Assembly: GCF_001484965.1 (NCBI RefSeq)
Contig: NZ_LLYY01000032.1
Span: 1 to 50,193 of the forward strand
DNA from: Shouchella shacheensis
GTDB taxonomy: Bacteria; Bacillota; Bacilli; Bacillales; Bacillaceae_D
Direction: 5' to 3'
Length of the DNA stretch: 50,193 nt
Positions 1 through 7,289 of this stretch are shown piece by piece. Each line of letters starts with the position of its first letter. Position 1 is the stretch's first letter. The translations under genes were made by a program, and so were the position numbers. The notes beneath the pieces are model-generated. The model worked only from the letters and a program-made list of their open reading frames with translations, had not been told where the DNA came from and made no database searches.

Positions 1-1
1 A

Positions 2-82
2 GCAGACGGCATGAGCGTAACGAAGGTTGCAGAATTGACAGGACTATCGAAGGTGGAAGTTGAAAAATTGAAAAATCAATAA
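2..82 (+). CDS. C-terminal tail of a protein cut by the window edge
   Basis: An open frame enters from the window edge and ends at TAA 80-82. The 26 visible residues include GMSVTKVAELTGLSKVEVEKL, a short helix-turn-helix-like tail. Similar tails close many Rpn/PD-(D/E)XK nuclease-transposase-like proteins. That match is from memory of the family and rests on very few residues. No start or catalytic part is visible, so intactness cannot be judged. Confidence 0.4.
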   Translation, partial: ADGMSVTKVAELTGLSKVEVEKLKNQ

Positions 83-126
83 GCTTGATCAGAAATGAGG
101 ATGAAAAGTTATGAGTGATAAGAAAA

Positions 127-175
127 CACTAAGGTTGTTATTTCCTTAGTGGCAAGGAGGCAACAATCCTCCTTG
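127..175. repeat. Two tandem hairpins after the partial gene
   Basis: CACTAAGG (127-134) pairs with CCTTAGTG (144-151). CAAGGAGG (153-160) pairs with CCTCCTTG (168-175). The two perfect 8-bp stems lie side by side. No T-tract follows either stem, so neither is a standard intrinsic terminator. They may be the end structure of a lost element or an mRNA 3' structure. I see no gene in 83-340. Confidence 0.4.
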
Positions 176-275
176 AGCGCAACTCAGATTTTAAAGAGTT
201 GTTGTTATGACGAGACACTGTTTTCAATCGCCTCAATTATTCTTCAGCCATACCAGCTAATATGAGTTCCGGAAA

Positions 276-305
276 AGGGCGCAAATCAGGAATACTGATT
301 GCGCC
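276..305 (-). terminator. Probable terminator of the MFS gene
   Basis: GGCGCAA/TTGCGCC arms plus an inner TCAG/CTGA form a strong stem. Read on the minus strand it is followed by a short T-rich run (CCTTTTCC). It lies about 35 bp beyond the stop codon of the minus-strand MFS gene. Confidence 0.55.
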
Positions 306-340
306 TGTTAATTTGAATGGGAAAGAATAATGGATGAGCG

Positions 341-1555
341 TTACGTTCCTCTTACTTTAACTGAAACGGTTTCGTTTCTCCCAGCTATAGTTCCAAAGAA
401 AGCAATTAAAAGGGAGACGAACATTAGAATGACGAGAGAGACGGTCCATCCATGAAATTGTTCTGCGATGACTCCTAGGAAAATTGGTCCAAGTGCAGCT
501 AGTGCATAGCCAATAGATTGAGCCATGCTTGACAGTTGAGAGGATTCAGTCACAGTACTCGTACGAAGCACGAAAAACATCATGGCCAAACTAAAAGTTG
601 TTCCTGCCCCAATGCCCGTTAATAATAAAAATACAATAATCAGTTGTGAGGATATGAGGGCAATCCCTAATAATCCAAAAAAGAAAAATAAACCAGATAC
701 AAAAGCAAGAACACGCTGATGACTTAATTTAGAAGCAATAATAGGGACAACAAACGTTGTTGGAATTAAACCCACTTGAAAGAGTGCAATCAGCCAACCA
801 GCGTCTTCTTGATTAAACCCTTTTTCAAGTAGAATATCCGGGAGCCATGTGAAAAGGCTATAAGGAATCATAGATTGCAAACCCATATAAATGGTAACAG
901 CCCATGCAATTTTGGATTTAAACAGATGGTTTGGTGGCTGAGACTTTACTTGTCCAGGGACTTTTTTATTGCCAGATAGAATGGCAGGTAGTCGCAAAAG
1001 GAGTATGATAATGGCTAAAAATGACAGAACACTCCATATTTGCATGGAATTTCGCCAGTCTAAGAATTCTACATTGGCTAGGGGAACGGATATTCCTGAA
1101 GCAAGTGCTCCAAATACATTCATAGATACCGAATAAAGACCGGTCATTAGCCCGATCCGATAAGGAAAACTCAATTTTATTAACCCCGGCATAAGAACAT
1201 TCCCTACCGCTATAGCTATTCCAACAAGTAACGTACCAAACAAAAGCATAGAAATTCCACCAAGTGAACGTATAAAAGTTCCAATAGATAAGATAAACAT
1301 AGAGATTAATAGCGTTTTCTCCATTCCTAACTTTATGGAAAAAATCGGAACAAAGGGTGAAAACAAACCAAATGCAATAAGAGGTAATGTGTTGACCATC
1401 CCTATCAAGGCATTGGATACTTCTAGCTCTTTCCTTAATATGGGTATTAGAGGCCCGACTGAAGTAAGGGGGGAACGAAGAGTTGCAGCTATTACCATTA
1501 CAGCCGCCAACAGTAGAAACAGATAATAACGGTCCCGGTAGGTTGTAATATTCAT
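341..1555 (-). CDS. MFS transporter, CynX/NimT (YycB-like) family
   Basis: This is a 404-residue polytopic membrane protein with about 12 hydrophobic segments. Its start, MNITTYRDRYYLFLLLAAVMV, leads into the LRSPLTSVGPLIP loop typical of the CynX/YycB branch of the major facilitator superfamily. Members carry cyanate, nitroimidazole-like compounds or unknown small solutes; the substrate here cannot be told. I start at ATG 1555 rather than the longer frame to 1636, because an AAAGGTGG Shine-Dalgarno lies 6 bp before it and the extra 27 residues have none. It is a single gene with its own terminator. The IS200 remnant begins about 95 bp beyond its 5' end. Confidence 0.8.
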   Translation of the reverse strand: MNITTYRDRYYLFLLLAAVMVIAATLRSPLTSVGPLIPILRKELEVSNALIGMVNTLPLIAFGLFSPFVPIFSIKLGMEKTLLISMFILSIGTFIRSLGGISMLLFGTLLVGIAIAVGNVLMPGLIKLSFPYRIGLMTGLYSVSMNVFGALASGISVPLANVEFLDWRNSMQIWSVLSFLAIIILLLRLPAILSGNKKVPGQVKSQPPNHLFKSKIAWAVTIYMGLQSMIPYSLFTWLPDILLEKGFNQEDAGWLIALFQVGLIPTTFVVPIIASKLSHQRVLAFVSGLFFFFGLLGIALISSQLIIVFLLLTGIGAGTTFSLAMMFFVLRTSTVTESSQLSSMAQSIGYALAALGPIFLGVIAEQFHGWTVSLVILMFVSLLIAFFGTIAGRNETVSVKVRGT

Positions 1556-1650
1556 ATATAACCACCTTTTATAAACAAGTGTTGAAAGAATAAGTGGAAG
1601 CTCAATCAGTATAGCTGAATCACTAAGCTTCATCAATATTTCATTCCAAA

Positions 1651-1869
1651 CTTAAGTTCCATATTCATTTGCTAGTATCATGCCCACCAAGCTTGGCACC
1701 GAGCAAAATCATGCAATATCTAAAGGGACGGTCGTCCAGACTGTTACAAGACGAGTTTTCTGAGCTCAAGAAAACGTAGTGGGGTCAGCACTTATGGGCG
1801 AGAGGGTACTTCTGTGTTACAGTTGGAAATGTGACGGAAGAAATTATACGAAACTATATAAAAGGGTGA
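1651..1869 (+). pseudogene. tnpA: Remnant of IS200/IS605-type transposase TnpA
   Basis: One frame reads LKFHIHLLVSCPPSLAPSKI, then IMQYLKGRSSRLLQDEF, then WGQHLWARGYFCVTVGNV and EEIIRNYI. This is the second half of a Y1 HUH transposase: the HIH metal motif, the conserved LKGRSSR and GQHLWARGYF blocks, and the NYI tyrosine region. A TAG at 1777-1779 interrupts it, the N-terminal third is missing, and the frame ends at 1869 just after the tyrosine. It is dead. The decayed tnpB at 4.8 kb could be its former partner, though other debris lies between. Confidence 0.8.
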
Positions 1870-1941
1870 TACAGATCATGACTAATATGTATCACCCTTT
1901 ATTTTTTATGACTTTTTACGATTTAGGTCTTGATAACGAAT

Positions 1942-2279
1942 TTAGGGTTGCTGAATAACCTTCCAATCATTCAAGCCATCTTGGGCCTGTCTTTTGAATA
2001 GTGAACGCCTTTGCCCAGACACGTGAAAAAAATAAAAAAAGAATACCCCCGAAGAGACTTCGAGAGATTCATGACGAGCACTTGAAGAGCAATCACCGTT
2101 TCACTGGTGTTTCGAAGGCATGCTCGAATAAGACGGAGGCCATAGGTGCGTTTGCCTTCACCGAATTTCCCTTCGAGGGCATTTCGTTCGGCGGCATCCT
2201 GTTTCTCGATCTTTTTTTGCTCTTTGGATTCTTGTTTAGGAGGGCGACCCAGCTTGGGACCTGTTGCAAAAAGGAATTC
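1942..2279 (-). pseudogene. C-terminal remnant of an IS5/IS1182-type DDE transposase
   Basis: Read on the minus strand, one open frame gives TGPKLGRPPKQESKEQKKIE, then AERNALEGKFGEGKRTYGL and ALQVLVMNLSK, ending at TAA 1942-1944. The RNALEGKFGEGKR block carries the conserved glutamate of the DDE catalytic triad in the IS5/IS1182 type. The two aspartate-bearing domains are missing, and a stop lies directly upstream of the fragment. It sits between two matching terminal inverted repeats, so it looks like an internal deletion rather than a random fragment. Confidence 0.7.
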
Positions 2280-2298
2280 TTAGTTATTCAGCAGCGCC
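1945..2298. mobile_element. Internally deleted IS with both terminal inverted repeats
   Basis: The left end reads GGGTTGCTGAATAAC inward (1945-1959). The right end reads GGCGCTGCTGAATAAC inward on the minus strand (2298-2283). The transposase remnant fills most of the 354 bp between them. I see no clear target duplication. The right end abuts the stop codon of the zeta-like frame at 2298-2300, so insertion may have trimmed that gene's 3' end. Confidence 0.55.
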
Positions 2299-2893
2299 TA
2301 GTTAATTTCCTCTTTAATCAGTTGTAGCAAATCTTCTCCCCATCTAGGAATGGGAATTAATTCCTCCTTTATAAAGCCGTTTTCAATGGTTGCAAACATC
2401 TGACCTTCTTTTCCGGTATTATCCACGAGAATTACTGTATCCATCAAAAACAGATGGGTGAGCAAGTTTTCTCTGCTAATGGAGTGTCTACGTAGCACAT
2501 CTTCTTTTGGAATATCATGACCGCCATTTTCGACACGTTTGGCAATTCTTTTTAAATTCACCGTTACATCATCCGTACCGACATAAATTACAAAAATTTC
2601 ATATCCTTTATTTTTTTCGCTAGCTGCATTTGGCGAATGGAAATTTTACTGTCAAGCGTAGTCTCAATGGAAAAGTCATGTAAGGAATCGATGCATTCGC
2701 TGATAATTCGAAGTGATTCTTTGCCAGCACTTAATGTAGGGTTTTTCGAAGTTCGGTTTTTGTGCTTACGAACCAAAGCGTCAGGGTCTACGTTAATCGC
2801 CGATCCAAGATCATCATAAAACATTCCACGAATGGTGCTTTTTCCTGAGCCGTTGTTTCCTGAAAAAACATACATGACGGGTTTCTGCTTCAT
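2298..2893 (-). pseudogene. Frameshifted zeta-like toxin / P-loop kinase
   Basis: The first part (2893-2588) starts MKQKPVMYVFSGNNGSGKST, a Walker A P-loop. It continues with NVDPDALVRKH and SIETTLDSK, the layout of zeta-toxin and AAA_33 kinases, which phosphorylate UDP-N-acetyl-sugars in characterised cases. At an A7 run (2611-2617 on the plus strand) the frame breaks. The neighbouring frame continues GYEIFVIYVGTD, then RIAKRVENGGHDIP and VLRR, the expected second half down to the stop at 2298. Adding one base in the A run would restore about 198 residues. This is either a real loss, a slippage-prone gene or a sequencing error. The start overlaps the upstream frame as ATGA. Confidence 0.75.
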
Positions 2894-3057
2894 GAGCCCT
2901 CGTTCCGTTCTTTTTCGATCCGTCCATCGGGATATTCTCGCACTAGATGGTTGTCTTTATAATAGACAATATAGCTATTGTTCATTTTTGCATCTAACAT
3001 GGCGCGCTCTCCAGTCATTTGAATGACTTTTTTGAAGCGAGAAGTGTCAAAAACCAC
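2890..3057 (-). CDS. Small partner upstream of the zeta-like gene (putative antitoxin)
   Basis: This frame of about 55 residues ends with a 4-bp ATGA overlap onto the zeta-like gene. It contains FKKVIQMTGERAMLDAKMNN and YIVYYKDNHLVREYPDGRIE. The position and tight coupling fit a cognate antitoxin or chaperone-like partner, but I do not recognise the family with certainty. The frame stays open to 3168. I prefer the GTG at 3057 because AAAGGGG lies just before it and the longer N-terminus looks non-coding. A palindrome upstream could be an autoregulatory operator. Confidence 0.5.
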   Translation of the reverse strand: MVFDTSRFKKVIQMTGERAMLDAKMNNSYIVYYKDNHLVREYPDGRIEKERNEGS

Positions 3058-3080
3058 AACATTGCCCCTTTCTCTAAGTG

Positions 3081-3095
3081 AAAGTAGTCTACTTT
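3081..3095. promoter_or_regulatory. 15-bp palindrome upstream of the putative antitoxin
   Basis: AAAGTAG-T-CTACTTT is a perfect 7-bp inverted repeat with a 1-bp centre. It lies about 24 bp upstream of the proposed GTG start. Toxin-antitoxin operons are often autorepressed from such a site. The assignment is positional only. Confidence 0.35.
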
Positions 3096-3168
3096 TTACA
3101 ATACAGAACTGTGCAGTGCCAGTAGTGGCTGGTCGTGAATGCTTTTCACCCTGTGTTGTGTTCTTCAA

Positions 3169-3517
3169 CCCGTCTTAAAACAGGATTCAAACCGTGCTGA
3201 ACATTGATGGTATTCATTACAACTATTATATGAAATGTCATGAAGTTCTTCAAACTAAAAACGCTTTGTTATCAATTAATGGCTAGAAAAGAGGAAGGGT
3301 AGGAGGTGCAGAAATGCACACGCTGGTAATCACGTTCCCGCTGCGGTTACTGAACAGGGTTCATGCTTTTTAGCACCAGCCGTGAAAAAAGGAACGGATT
3401 ATACTAGCACAGGATGAGTGGAAGGAAGAAACGAAGCGTTTTTAGGCCTTTTTGCGATTTAAGCATCTACTCTACTGGCAAAAACAAGCAGATGAACGTC
3501 ACGTCCACCTGCATTGC
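3169..3517. other. Gene-free stretch
   Basis: No convincing frame, RNA or repeat was found on either strand. Short frames here lack both a ribosome binding site and family resemblance. Confidence 0.5.
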
Positions 3518-4290
3518 TTACTGTTGCATAGCTTTTTTAAAATTGATTTGTGTTTCAGTTTCCATGGGGGTTCTGCTTTGTAACAGCTTGTAGTATTGAA
3601 TGCGTATGCTATGATAATACGCTAGGCTCACAAAGACGCCAACGAATAAAGCAACCAAGCCGAGACTTATCAAAACACCGGATAGCAATAACAAACCGCT
3701 GAATGAAAGCCGATTCCCTTTAATCATTTTAAAACTATGTACGATGGCTGAGATTACCCTTTTTTCGGATTCTCATAAAGGATGTAAATCACGTGGGCCA
3801 ATCCTAAGTATAGATACAAGAGCACTACCCCTATGGCTGTCATAAGGAGAAACCCAATATTAAGAAACGCTCCTGCTCCTAGTAAACCAAGCAGCATAAA
3901 GGCAATGATCATTAACGTGGAAGCAAGTAAAACCAAATTCATGATGGTTATAACAACGCCTTTGTAAAGCAAACGGGGGTTTTTGAAACTATACAAGAAC
4001 GATGAGAAAAATCGTTTTTTGCGATCTTGAAGCCCGAAATAATAATCGAGAATTGCAAAATGCATGATGCTTGTCACAAGTGCGCCGAGCGGACCTATCA
4101 CAGAAAGTAACCTCATCGAAGTTGCAACTGAAAACAGACTAACCGAAAATCCCCCGTCATTGGAACGGACATCGACCAGCGTATTCCCAAATAAAACGAT
4201 GACCACGTAACAAATGAAAACGAAAAAAATGGATTTCAACCAATTTTTCCTCAAAATAACTTGCGCTTGTTGTTGAGCCGTCCAAACCAT
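3518..4290 (-). pseudogene. Frameshifted DUF975-type membrane protein
   Basis: The first part (4290-3754) starts MVWTAQQQAQVILRKNWLKS and has about four membrane segments and VIYILYENPKKG before a stop. The second (3727-3518) contains MIKGNRLSFSGLLLL and ends KLLQSRTPME. Together they match DUF975 integral membrane proteins, where YENP is followed by an A-x-x-x-SxxMMKGNR block. The missing link is present in the third frame: AIVHSFKMIKGNR. One base added to the A6 run (plus-strand T run 3760-3765) joins all parts into about 256 residues. The function of the family is unknown. Confidence 0.7.
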
Positions 4291-4322
4291 TGCTGCTCCT
4301 CTTCCTAGATGAGATTTTAATA

Positions 4323-4359
4323 CCTTCTAGAAATAGATTTTTAAATCTATCTTAGAAGG
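4323..4359. repeat. Long imperfect inverted repeat upstream of the toxin
   Basis: CCTTCTAGAAATAGATTT pairs with AAATCTATCTTAGAAGG with small mismatches, giving a 17-18 bp stem. It lies between the divergent starts of the DUF975 gene and the Hol-Tox transcript. It could be a bidirectional terminator-like structure, an operator or a small MITE scar. Confidence 0.45.
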
Positions 4360-4425
4360 CGAGAAGACTCCTGCTGTATGTTAAAATAGAAGTAGCTGAA
4401 TAACTCATGTGCGCGCTTGGCGCAT

Positions 4426-4442
4426 CCCCTTATGAGAAGGGG
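4426..4442 (+). promoter_or_regulatory. Hairpin masking the toxin ribosome binding site
   Basis: CCCCTT (4426-4431) can pair with AAGGGG (4437-4442) across the 5-nt loop ATGAG. AAGGGGAG is the Shine-Dalgarno sequence of the toxin gene, so the fold would hide it. Sequestered ribosome binding sites are typical of type I toxin mRNAs. Confidence 0.5.
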
Positions 4443-4453
4443 AGTGTTGCCAT

Positions 4454-4552
4454 ATGTCAGTATTCGAAGCGCTATCTTTAGCGATCGCAACAAACATGTT
4501 TACGATCGCGTTATTGTCACTGGTGCTTCTGCTGACAAAGCAAAGAAAATAG
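4454..4552 (+). CDS. Small holin-like toxin (Hol-Tox, type I TA family)
   Basis: This 32-residue peptide, MSVFEALSLAIATNMFTIAL... ending LLLTKQRK, is too short for usual gene callers. It has the short polar start (M-S-x-x-E-A-L), one hydrophobic membrane-spanning helix and a basic tail. These are the hallmarks of the putative holin-like toxin family (PF16935), relatives of the Bacillus TxpA/BsrG group. AAGGGGAG lies 7-8 bp before the ATG. Its stop codon sits in the stem of a hairpin shared with a candidate antisense RNA. Membrane toxicity is inferred from the family; activity here is untested. Confidence 0.75.
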   Translation: MSVFEALSLAIATNMFTIALLSLVLLLTKQRK

Positions 4553-4677
4553 CCCCTCATGAGTCTTAGCCGACATGGAAGGGGCTATCCCTGAAAGACT
4601 GTGCCTAAGCCCGTATGGGATTCAGCAACCGTCTAGTGTGCAACCACTAGGCGGTTTTTTCAGTATACGTATTGTTT
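4543..4677 (-). ncRNA. Candidate antisense antitoxin RNA to the Hol-Tox gene
   Basis: A SigA-like promoter on the minus strand (4684-4712) would start an RNA near 4677 running toward the toxin's 3' end. On that strand the stem 4588-4580/4557-4549 (ATAGCCCCT with AGGGGCTAT, extended by CATG/CATG) is followed by ATTTTCTTTG, a reasonable intrinsic terminator. The RNA would overlap the end of the toxin mRNA by about 110 nt. This is the convergent layout of txpA/RatA and bsrG/SR4. No expression evidence is available. Confidence 0.45.
4628..4660 (+). terminator. Terminator of the toxin mRNA
   Basis: ACCG-TCTAGTG and CACTAG-GCGGT form a stem around the loop TGCAAC, followed by six T. It would end the toxin transcript about 105 bp after its stop codon and inside the antisense RNA region. 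Confidence 0.7.
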
Positions 4678-4683
4678 GCTTCA

Positions 4684-4712
4684 AGTATACCATCAAAGCC
4701 TGGGTGGGCCAA
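4684..4712 (-). promoter_or_regulatory. Promoter for the candidate antisense RNA
   Basis: On the minus strand TTGGCC (4712-4707) and TATACT (4689-4684) are separated by exactly 17 bp. That gives 4/6 and 5/6 matches to the SigA hexamers. Confidence 0.5.
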
Positions 4713-4796
4713 TAGTTGATTATTGATGATCAAAAACCTTTCTACGCCTTTCTAACTACGAAATGACTCACGGAGTGGTATAATGGAAATACCTTA

Positions 4797-5258
4797 GTGA
4801 AGGAGGGAGAAGGCGGTGTGAAACTGACTAATACAGCTAAAGCGAAATCCAAACAAACCCGGAAAGAATACAACAAAAACAAACGCCTTCTGCAAATAGG
4901 CCAACGAGAAAACCGTTGGATGCAAGACATAAATCATTATATCAGTAAGGCACTTGTTGACCAATACGGAGAGAATACGTTGTACGCTCGAAAACCTAAC
5001 AGGCATTCGTCAAGCGACGGAAAACGTACGCGTCAACGATCGTTATCAAACGGTATCGTGGTCTTTCTTTGACTTGCGACAAAAGCTAGAATACAAGTCC
5101 CTAATGTATCAATCGAAAGTGATCGCTGTAGATCCTACATACACATCGCAAACATGCCCACACGGAAAAAGCGAATCGTAACAGGACGTCTGGCTATACA
5201 TCCAATGATGACCTATTCTCTATCAAAGTATATAACGAAGGGGGGATCCTTACCCCCG
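4797..5258 (+). pseudogene. tnpB: Remnant of IS605-family TnpB (RNA-guided nuclease)
   Basis: Frame one gives TRKEYNKNKRLLQIGQREN, then DINHYISKALVDQYGENTLY. After a frameshift near 4993 a second frame continues LENLTGIRQATENVRVNDRY, then WSFFDLRQKLEYKSLMYQSK and AVDPTYTSQTCP. These blocks are the C-terminal half of TnpB: the LENL strand, the helix SFFxLRQKLEYK and the YTSQTCP start of the zinc finger. The rest of the finger is shortened and frameshifted; HTEKANRN and SGYTSNDD are visible out of frame. The N-terminus and first RuvC aspartate are missing. It is inactive. Confidence 0.75.
5240..5257 (+). repeat. Hairpin resembling an IS605 right end
   Basis: GGGGG (5241-5245) pairs with CCCCC (5253-5257) around ATCCTTA, directly beyond the tnpB remnant. 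In IS200/IS605 elements such a hairpin forms the right end and the 3' part of the guide RNA. Assignment is by position and shape. Confidence 0.4.
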
Positions 5259-5269
5259 CGCGTTCCCGT

Positions 5270-5298
5270 TTGTACATAAAGTGGAATATGTGTACAAT
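5270..5298 (+). promoter_or_regulatory. SigA-type promoter of ppiB
   Basis: TTGTAC (5270-5275) and TACAAT (5293-5298) are separated by 17 bp, about 50 bp before the ppiB start codon. The promoter lies just outside the IS605 remnant. Confidence 0.6.
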
Positions 5299-5349
5299 GG
5301 GAAAAGCGTTCGACGCATATTACTTAGCAGAAAAGAGGATCTAACTGAT

Positions 5350-5784
5350 ATGAAAAAAGGAAGCATCGCGTTTGAAAATGGCGAAAAACTCGTCATTGAA
5401 TTTTACCCTGAAGCCGCATCTGGTCACGTCGAAAACTTTGAATCGCTCGCCAACAAAGGATTCTACGACGGGCTGACCTTCCACCGCGTGATCCCTGGCT
5501 TTGTCGCCCAAGGCGGAGACCCAAATGGAAACGGCACAGGCGGACCTGGCTACACGATCAAATGTGAAACCGAAGGCAACCCGCACAAACATGTCAAAGG
5601 TTCGCTTTCCATGGCCCATGCCGGAAAAGATACAGGCGGCAGCCAGTTCTTCGTCGTGCATGAGCCTCAACCTCATCTCGACGGCGTTCACACGGTTTTT
5701 GGACAAGTCGTCGAAGGGGAAGATTTGATCACACGCATAAAGCAAGGCGACGTGATGCAAGAAGTGAAGGTTTGGGAAGAGTAG
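5350..5784 (+). CDS. ppiB: Peptidyl-prolyl cis-trans isomerase, cyclophilin type
   Basis: This 144-residue cytosolic cyclophilin catalyses cis-trans isomerisation of prolyl bonds during protein folding. Clear motifs are [20 protein letters not shown] (the catalytic arginine is in FHR), [25 protein letters not shown] and [11 protein letters not shown]. The length is normal for PpiB of Gram-positive bacteria. The ATG at 5350 follows AGAGGA and begins the conserved domain. The longer frame back to 5281 starts inside the promoter and is rejected. It is monocistronic, with a terminator right behind. Confidence 0.92.
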   Translation: MKKGSIAFENGEKLVIEFYPEAASGHVENFESLANKGFYDGLTFHRVIPGFVAQGGDPNGNGTGGPGYTIKCETEGNPHKHVKGSLSMAHAGKDTGGSQFFVVHEPQPHLDGVHTVFGQVVEGEDLITRIKQGDVMQEVKVWEE

Positions 5785-5795
5785 GTTGGTACTCG

Positions 5796-5828
5796 GGCCA
5801 CATTCTGATTATAGGGTGTGGTCTTTTT
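5796..5828 (+). terminator. Terminator of ppiB
   Basis: GGCCACA and TGTGGTC arms are followed by seven T, starting 12 bp after the ppiB stop. The following 5829-6044 shows no gene. Confidence 0.7.
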
Positions 5829-6044
5829 TTGCTTTCAACGTTTTTAAAAGCAAGATTTTTCTTATGTGGTAACTCACGTTGAATGAAAATCGTCATGAAT
5901 GGCATTTTCTTGTCCCAATTGACATGCTGGAAATTTACTGGGATGAGGACTGGGGAAGCGCTAGAGCCTGTATAAATTAAATAACAAAAGAGAGGAGAGT
6001 TTGGAAAGAATAGGCCTCTAGGCTTCGCTCATTTTCGAGATCGC

Positions 6045-6074
6045 AAAAGCGCAGCCCACCGAGGCTGCGCTTTT
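6045..6074. terminator. Bidirectional terminator downstream of the LysR gene
   Basis: AAAAGCGCAGCC and GGCTGCGCTTTT form a perfect 12-bp stem with loop CACCGA. T-tracts exist on both strands. It lies about 30 bp past the minus-strand LysR stop. Confidence 0.75.
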
Positions 6075-6104
6075 CCTATGTGCGCTCACATCTACACGCA
6101 TTGT

Positions 6105-6977
6105 TTATAAAGCTTCTTTCGATCCTCTCACTTGCTGCCCCAACACCTCTAAAAAAGCATTCACCTGGGGGAGCGTTCGGTGATAATCGGAACAGGAACT
6201 ATACGTGTGTCTCATCAGTGTCTCTCCCTTCAAAATCAAAGGTTCGAATTGATAGTCATCCTCCGGTAAGTTCTGCGTTGCCATCTCCGGCAAAACGGCC
6301 ATGCCAATGCCGCAGGCCATTAGCTGTTTGCACGTCTCGATTTGGTCGACCTTAATGACTTGATCCGGTTTCCGCCCACCTTCTTGAACAAACCATTCAT
6401 TAATCATCGACTCCATGCCGGCGTCACTTTGAAATTCAATGAATACTTGTTTTTTTGGCGGGGCCAAGGAGGAGGCTTTTTCCACGAGATACAAACGCTC
6501 ACGTAATAGTCGTTCACTGGAATGGGGAAGGGCCGGTTCTCCTCTAGTGATAGAAATGTGGAAATTTTCCTTGGAAGAAGAAATGAACGAGCTTAAGCCT
6601 GTTTGCAAGTCAATCTTCACTTCGGGGTACTTCTGCATATATACGTGGAGCACGTTTGGCAACACGTACTGACCGAACACCGAAGAGACGCCAAGTGAAA
6701 GCGTGCCGCGAATCGTTCCTGTTAACTGTGAGAGGCGCTCTTGCAGTCGTTTTTCCTCTGCGAGGCGCTGTTCGGCAAAACGAACCACTTCTTCACCTGC
6801 AGGAGTCAGCAGCAGTTGCTTATGTGTGCGAATGAATAGCGGCTCCCCCCATTTCTCTTCCACTTGTTTTAGACGTTGGCTAATCGCAGGTTGCGATATG
6901 TAGAGCCGCTTGGCGGCCCCGCGTATTGTGCCGGCCTGTTTTAACGTGGCGAGCAGCTGGTCTTCGTCGATTTTCAT
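6105..6977 (-). CDS. LysR-family transcriptional regulator
   Basis: This 290-residue LysR regulator has a winged helix-turn-helix at about residues 3-60 (GTIRGAAKRLYISQPAISQR, with EPLFIR after it). A substrate-binding domain follows with LSLGVSSVFGQYVLP and GIGMAVLPE. I start at ATG 6977, which follows AGGGAGGG; the extra 26 residues of the longer frame lack a binding site. It is divergently transcribed from the methylcitrate/valine operon with a 312-bp shared intergenic region. It is therefore the likely regulator of that operon, with an effector that could be a propionate- or valine-derived acid. That role is inferred from position. Confidence 0.85.
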   Translation of the reverse strand: MKIDEDQLLATLKQAGTIRGAAKRLYISQPAISQRLKQVEEKWGEPLFIRTHKQLLLTPAGEEVVRFAEQRLAEEKRLQERLSQLTGTIRGTLSLGVSSVFGQYVLPNVLHVYMQKYPEVKIDLQTGLSSFISSSKENFHISITRGEPALPHSSERLLRERLYLVEKASSLAPPKKQVFIEFQSDAGMESMINEWFVQEGGRKPDQVIKVDQIETCKQLMACGIGMAVLPEMATQNLPEDDYQFEPLILKGETLMRHTYSSCSDYHRTLPQVNAFLEVLGQQVRGSKEAL

Positions 6978-7228
6978 AAAAACTCGCCCTCCCTTTTGGT
7001 AAACGTTTCTTATTCGATTCCCTAACCATTTTCTATTAGTATATAACGTTTTCAATGAAAGTGTAAGAGAGTCCCCCCGCCGTTCCCAACCGCCGAAACC
7101 ACGAGGGAATTGCTCGTTCTCCCTTGCCGTTTGTTTTTAAACTATGGTACATTAAAAATGGAAGTCATTTTCCGTCTAAGGTAGAGATTATAGGAGGGTG
7201 GAGCAGGAGGTGTACATACGTCGAAATT

Positions 7229-7242
7229 TGTAAGCGCTTAAG
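7229..7242 (+). promoter_or_regulatory. cre-like CcpA site upstream of prpC
   Basis: TGTAAGCGCTTAAG matches the cre consensus TGWAANCGNTNWCA at 12 of 14 positions, with a symmetric AAGCGCTT core. It lies about 48 bp before the first gene of the operon. This suggests catabolite repression. No second gene lies within 6978-7289. Confidence 0.5.
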
Positions 7243-7289
7243 TGAATGTGTCGTTTTCTGGACTGAACAATCACAACGGAGGGATAACC

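Noticed and set aside
2001-2327. Plus-strand open frame of 108 codons
   Set aside because: It is the shadow of the transposase remnant on the minus strand, which has clear family motifs.
3301-3480. Possible short peptide genes in the 3.2-3.5 kb gap
   Set aside because: An AGGAGG-like site at 3301 precedes an ATG but the frame ends after about 19 codons with no hydrophobic or basic pattern.
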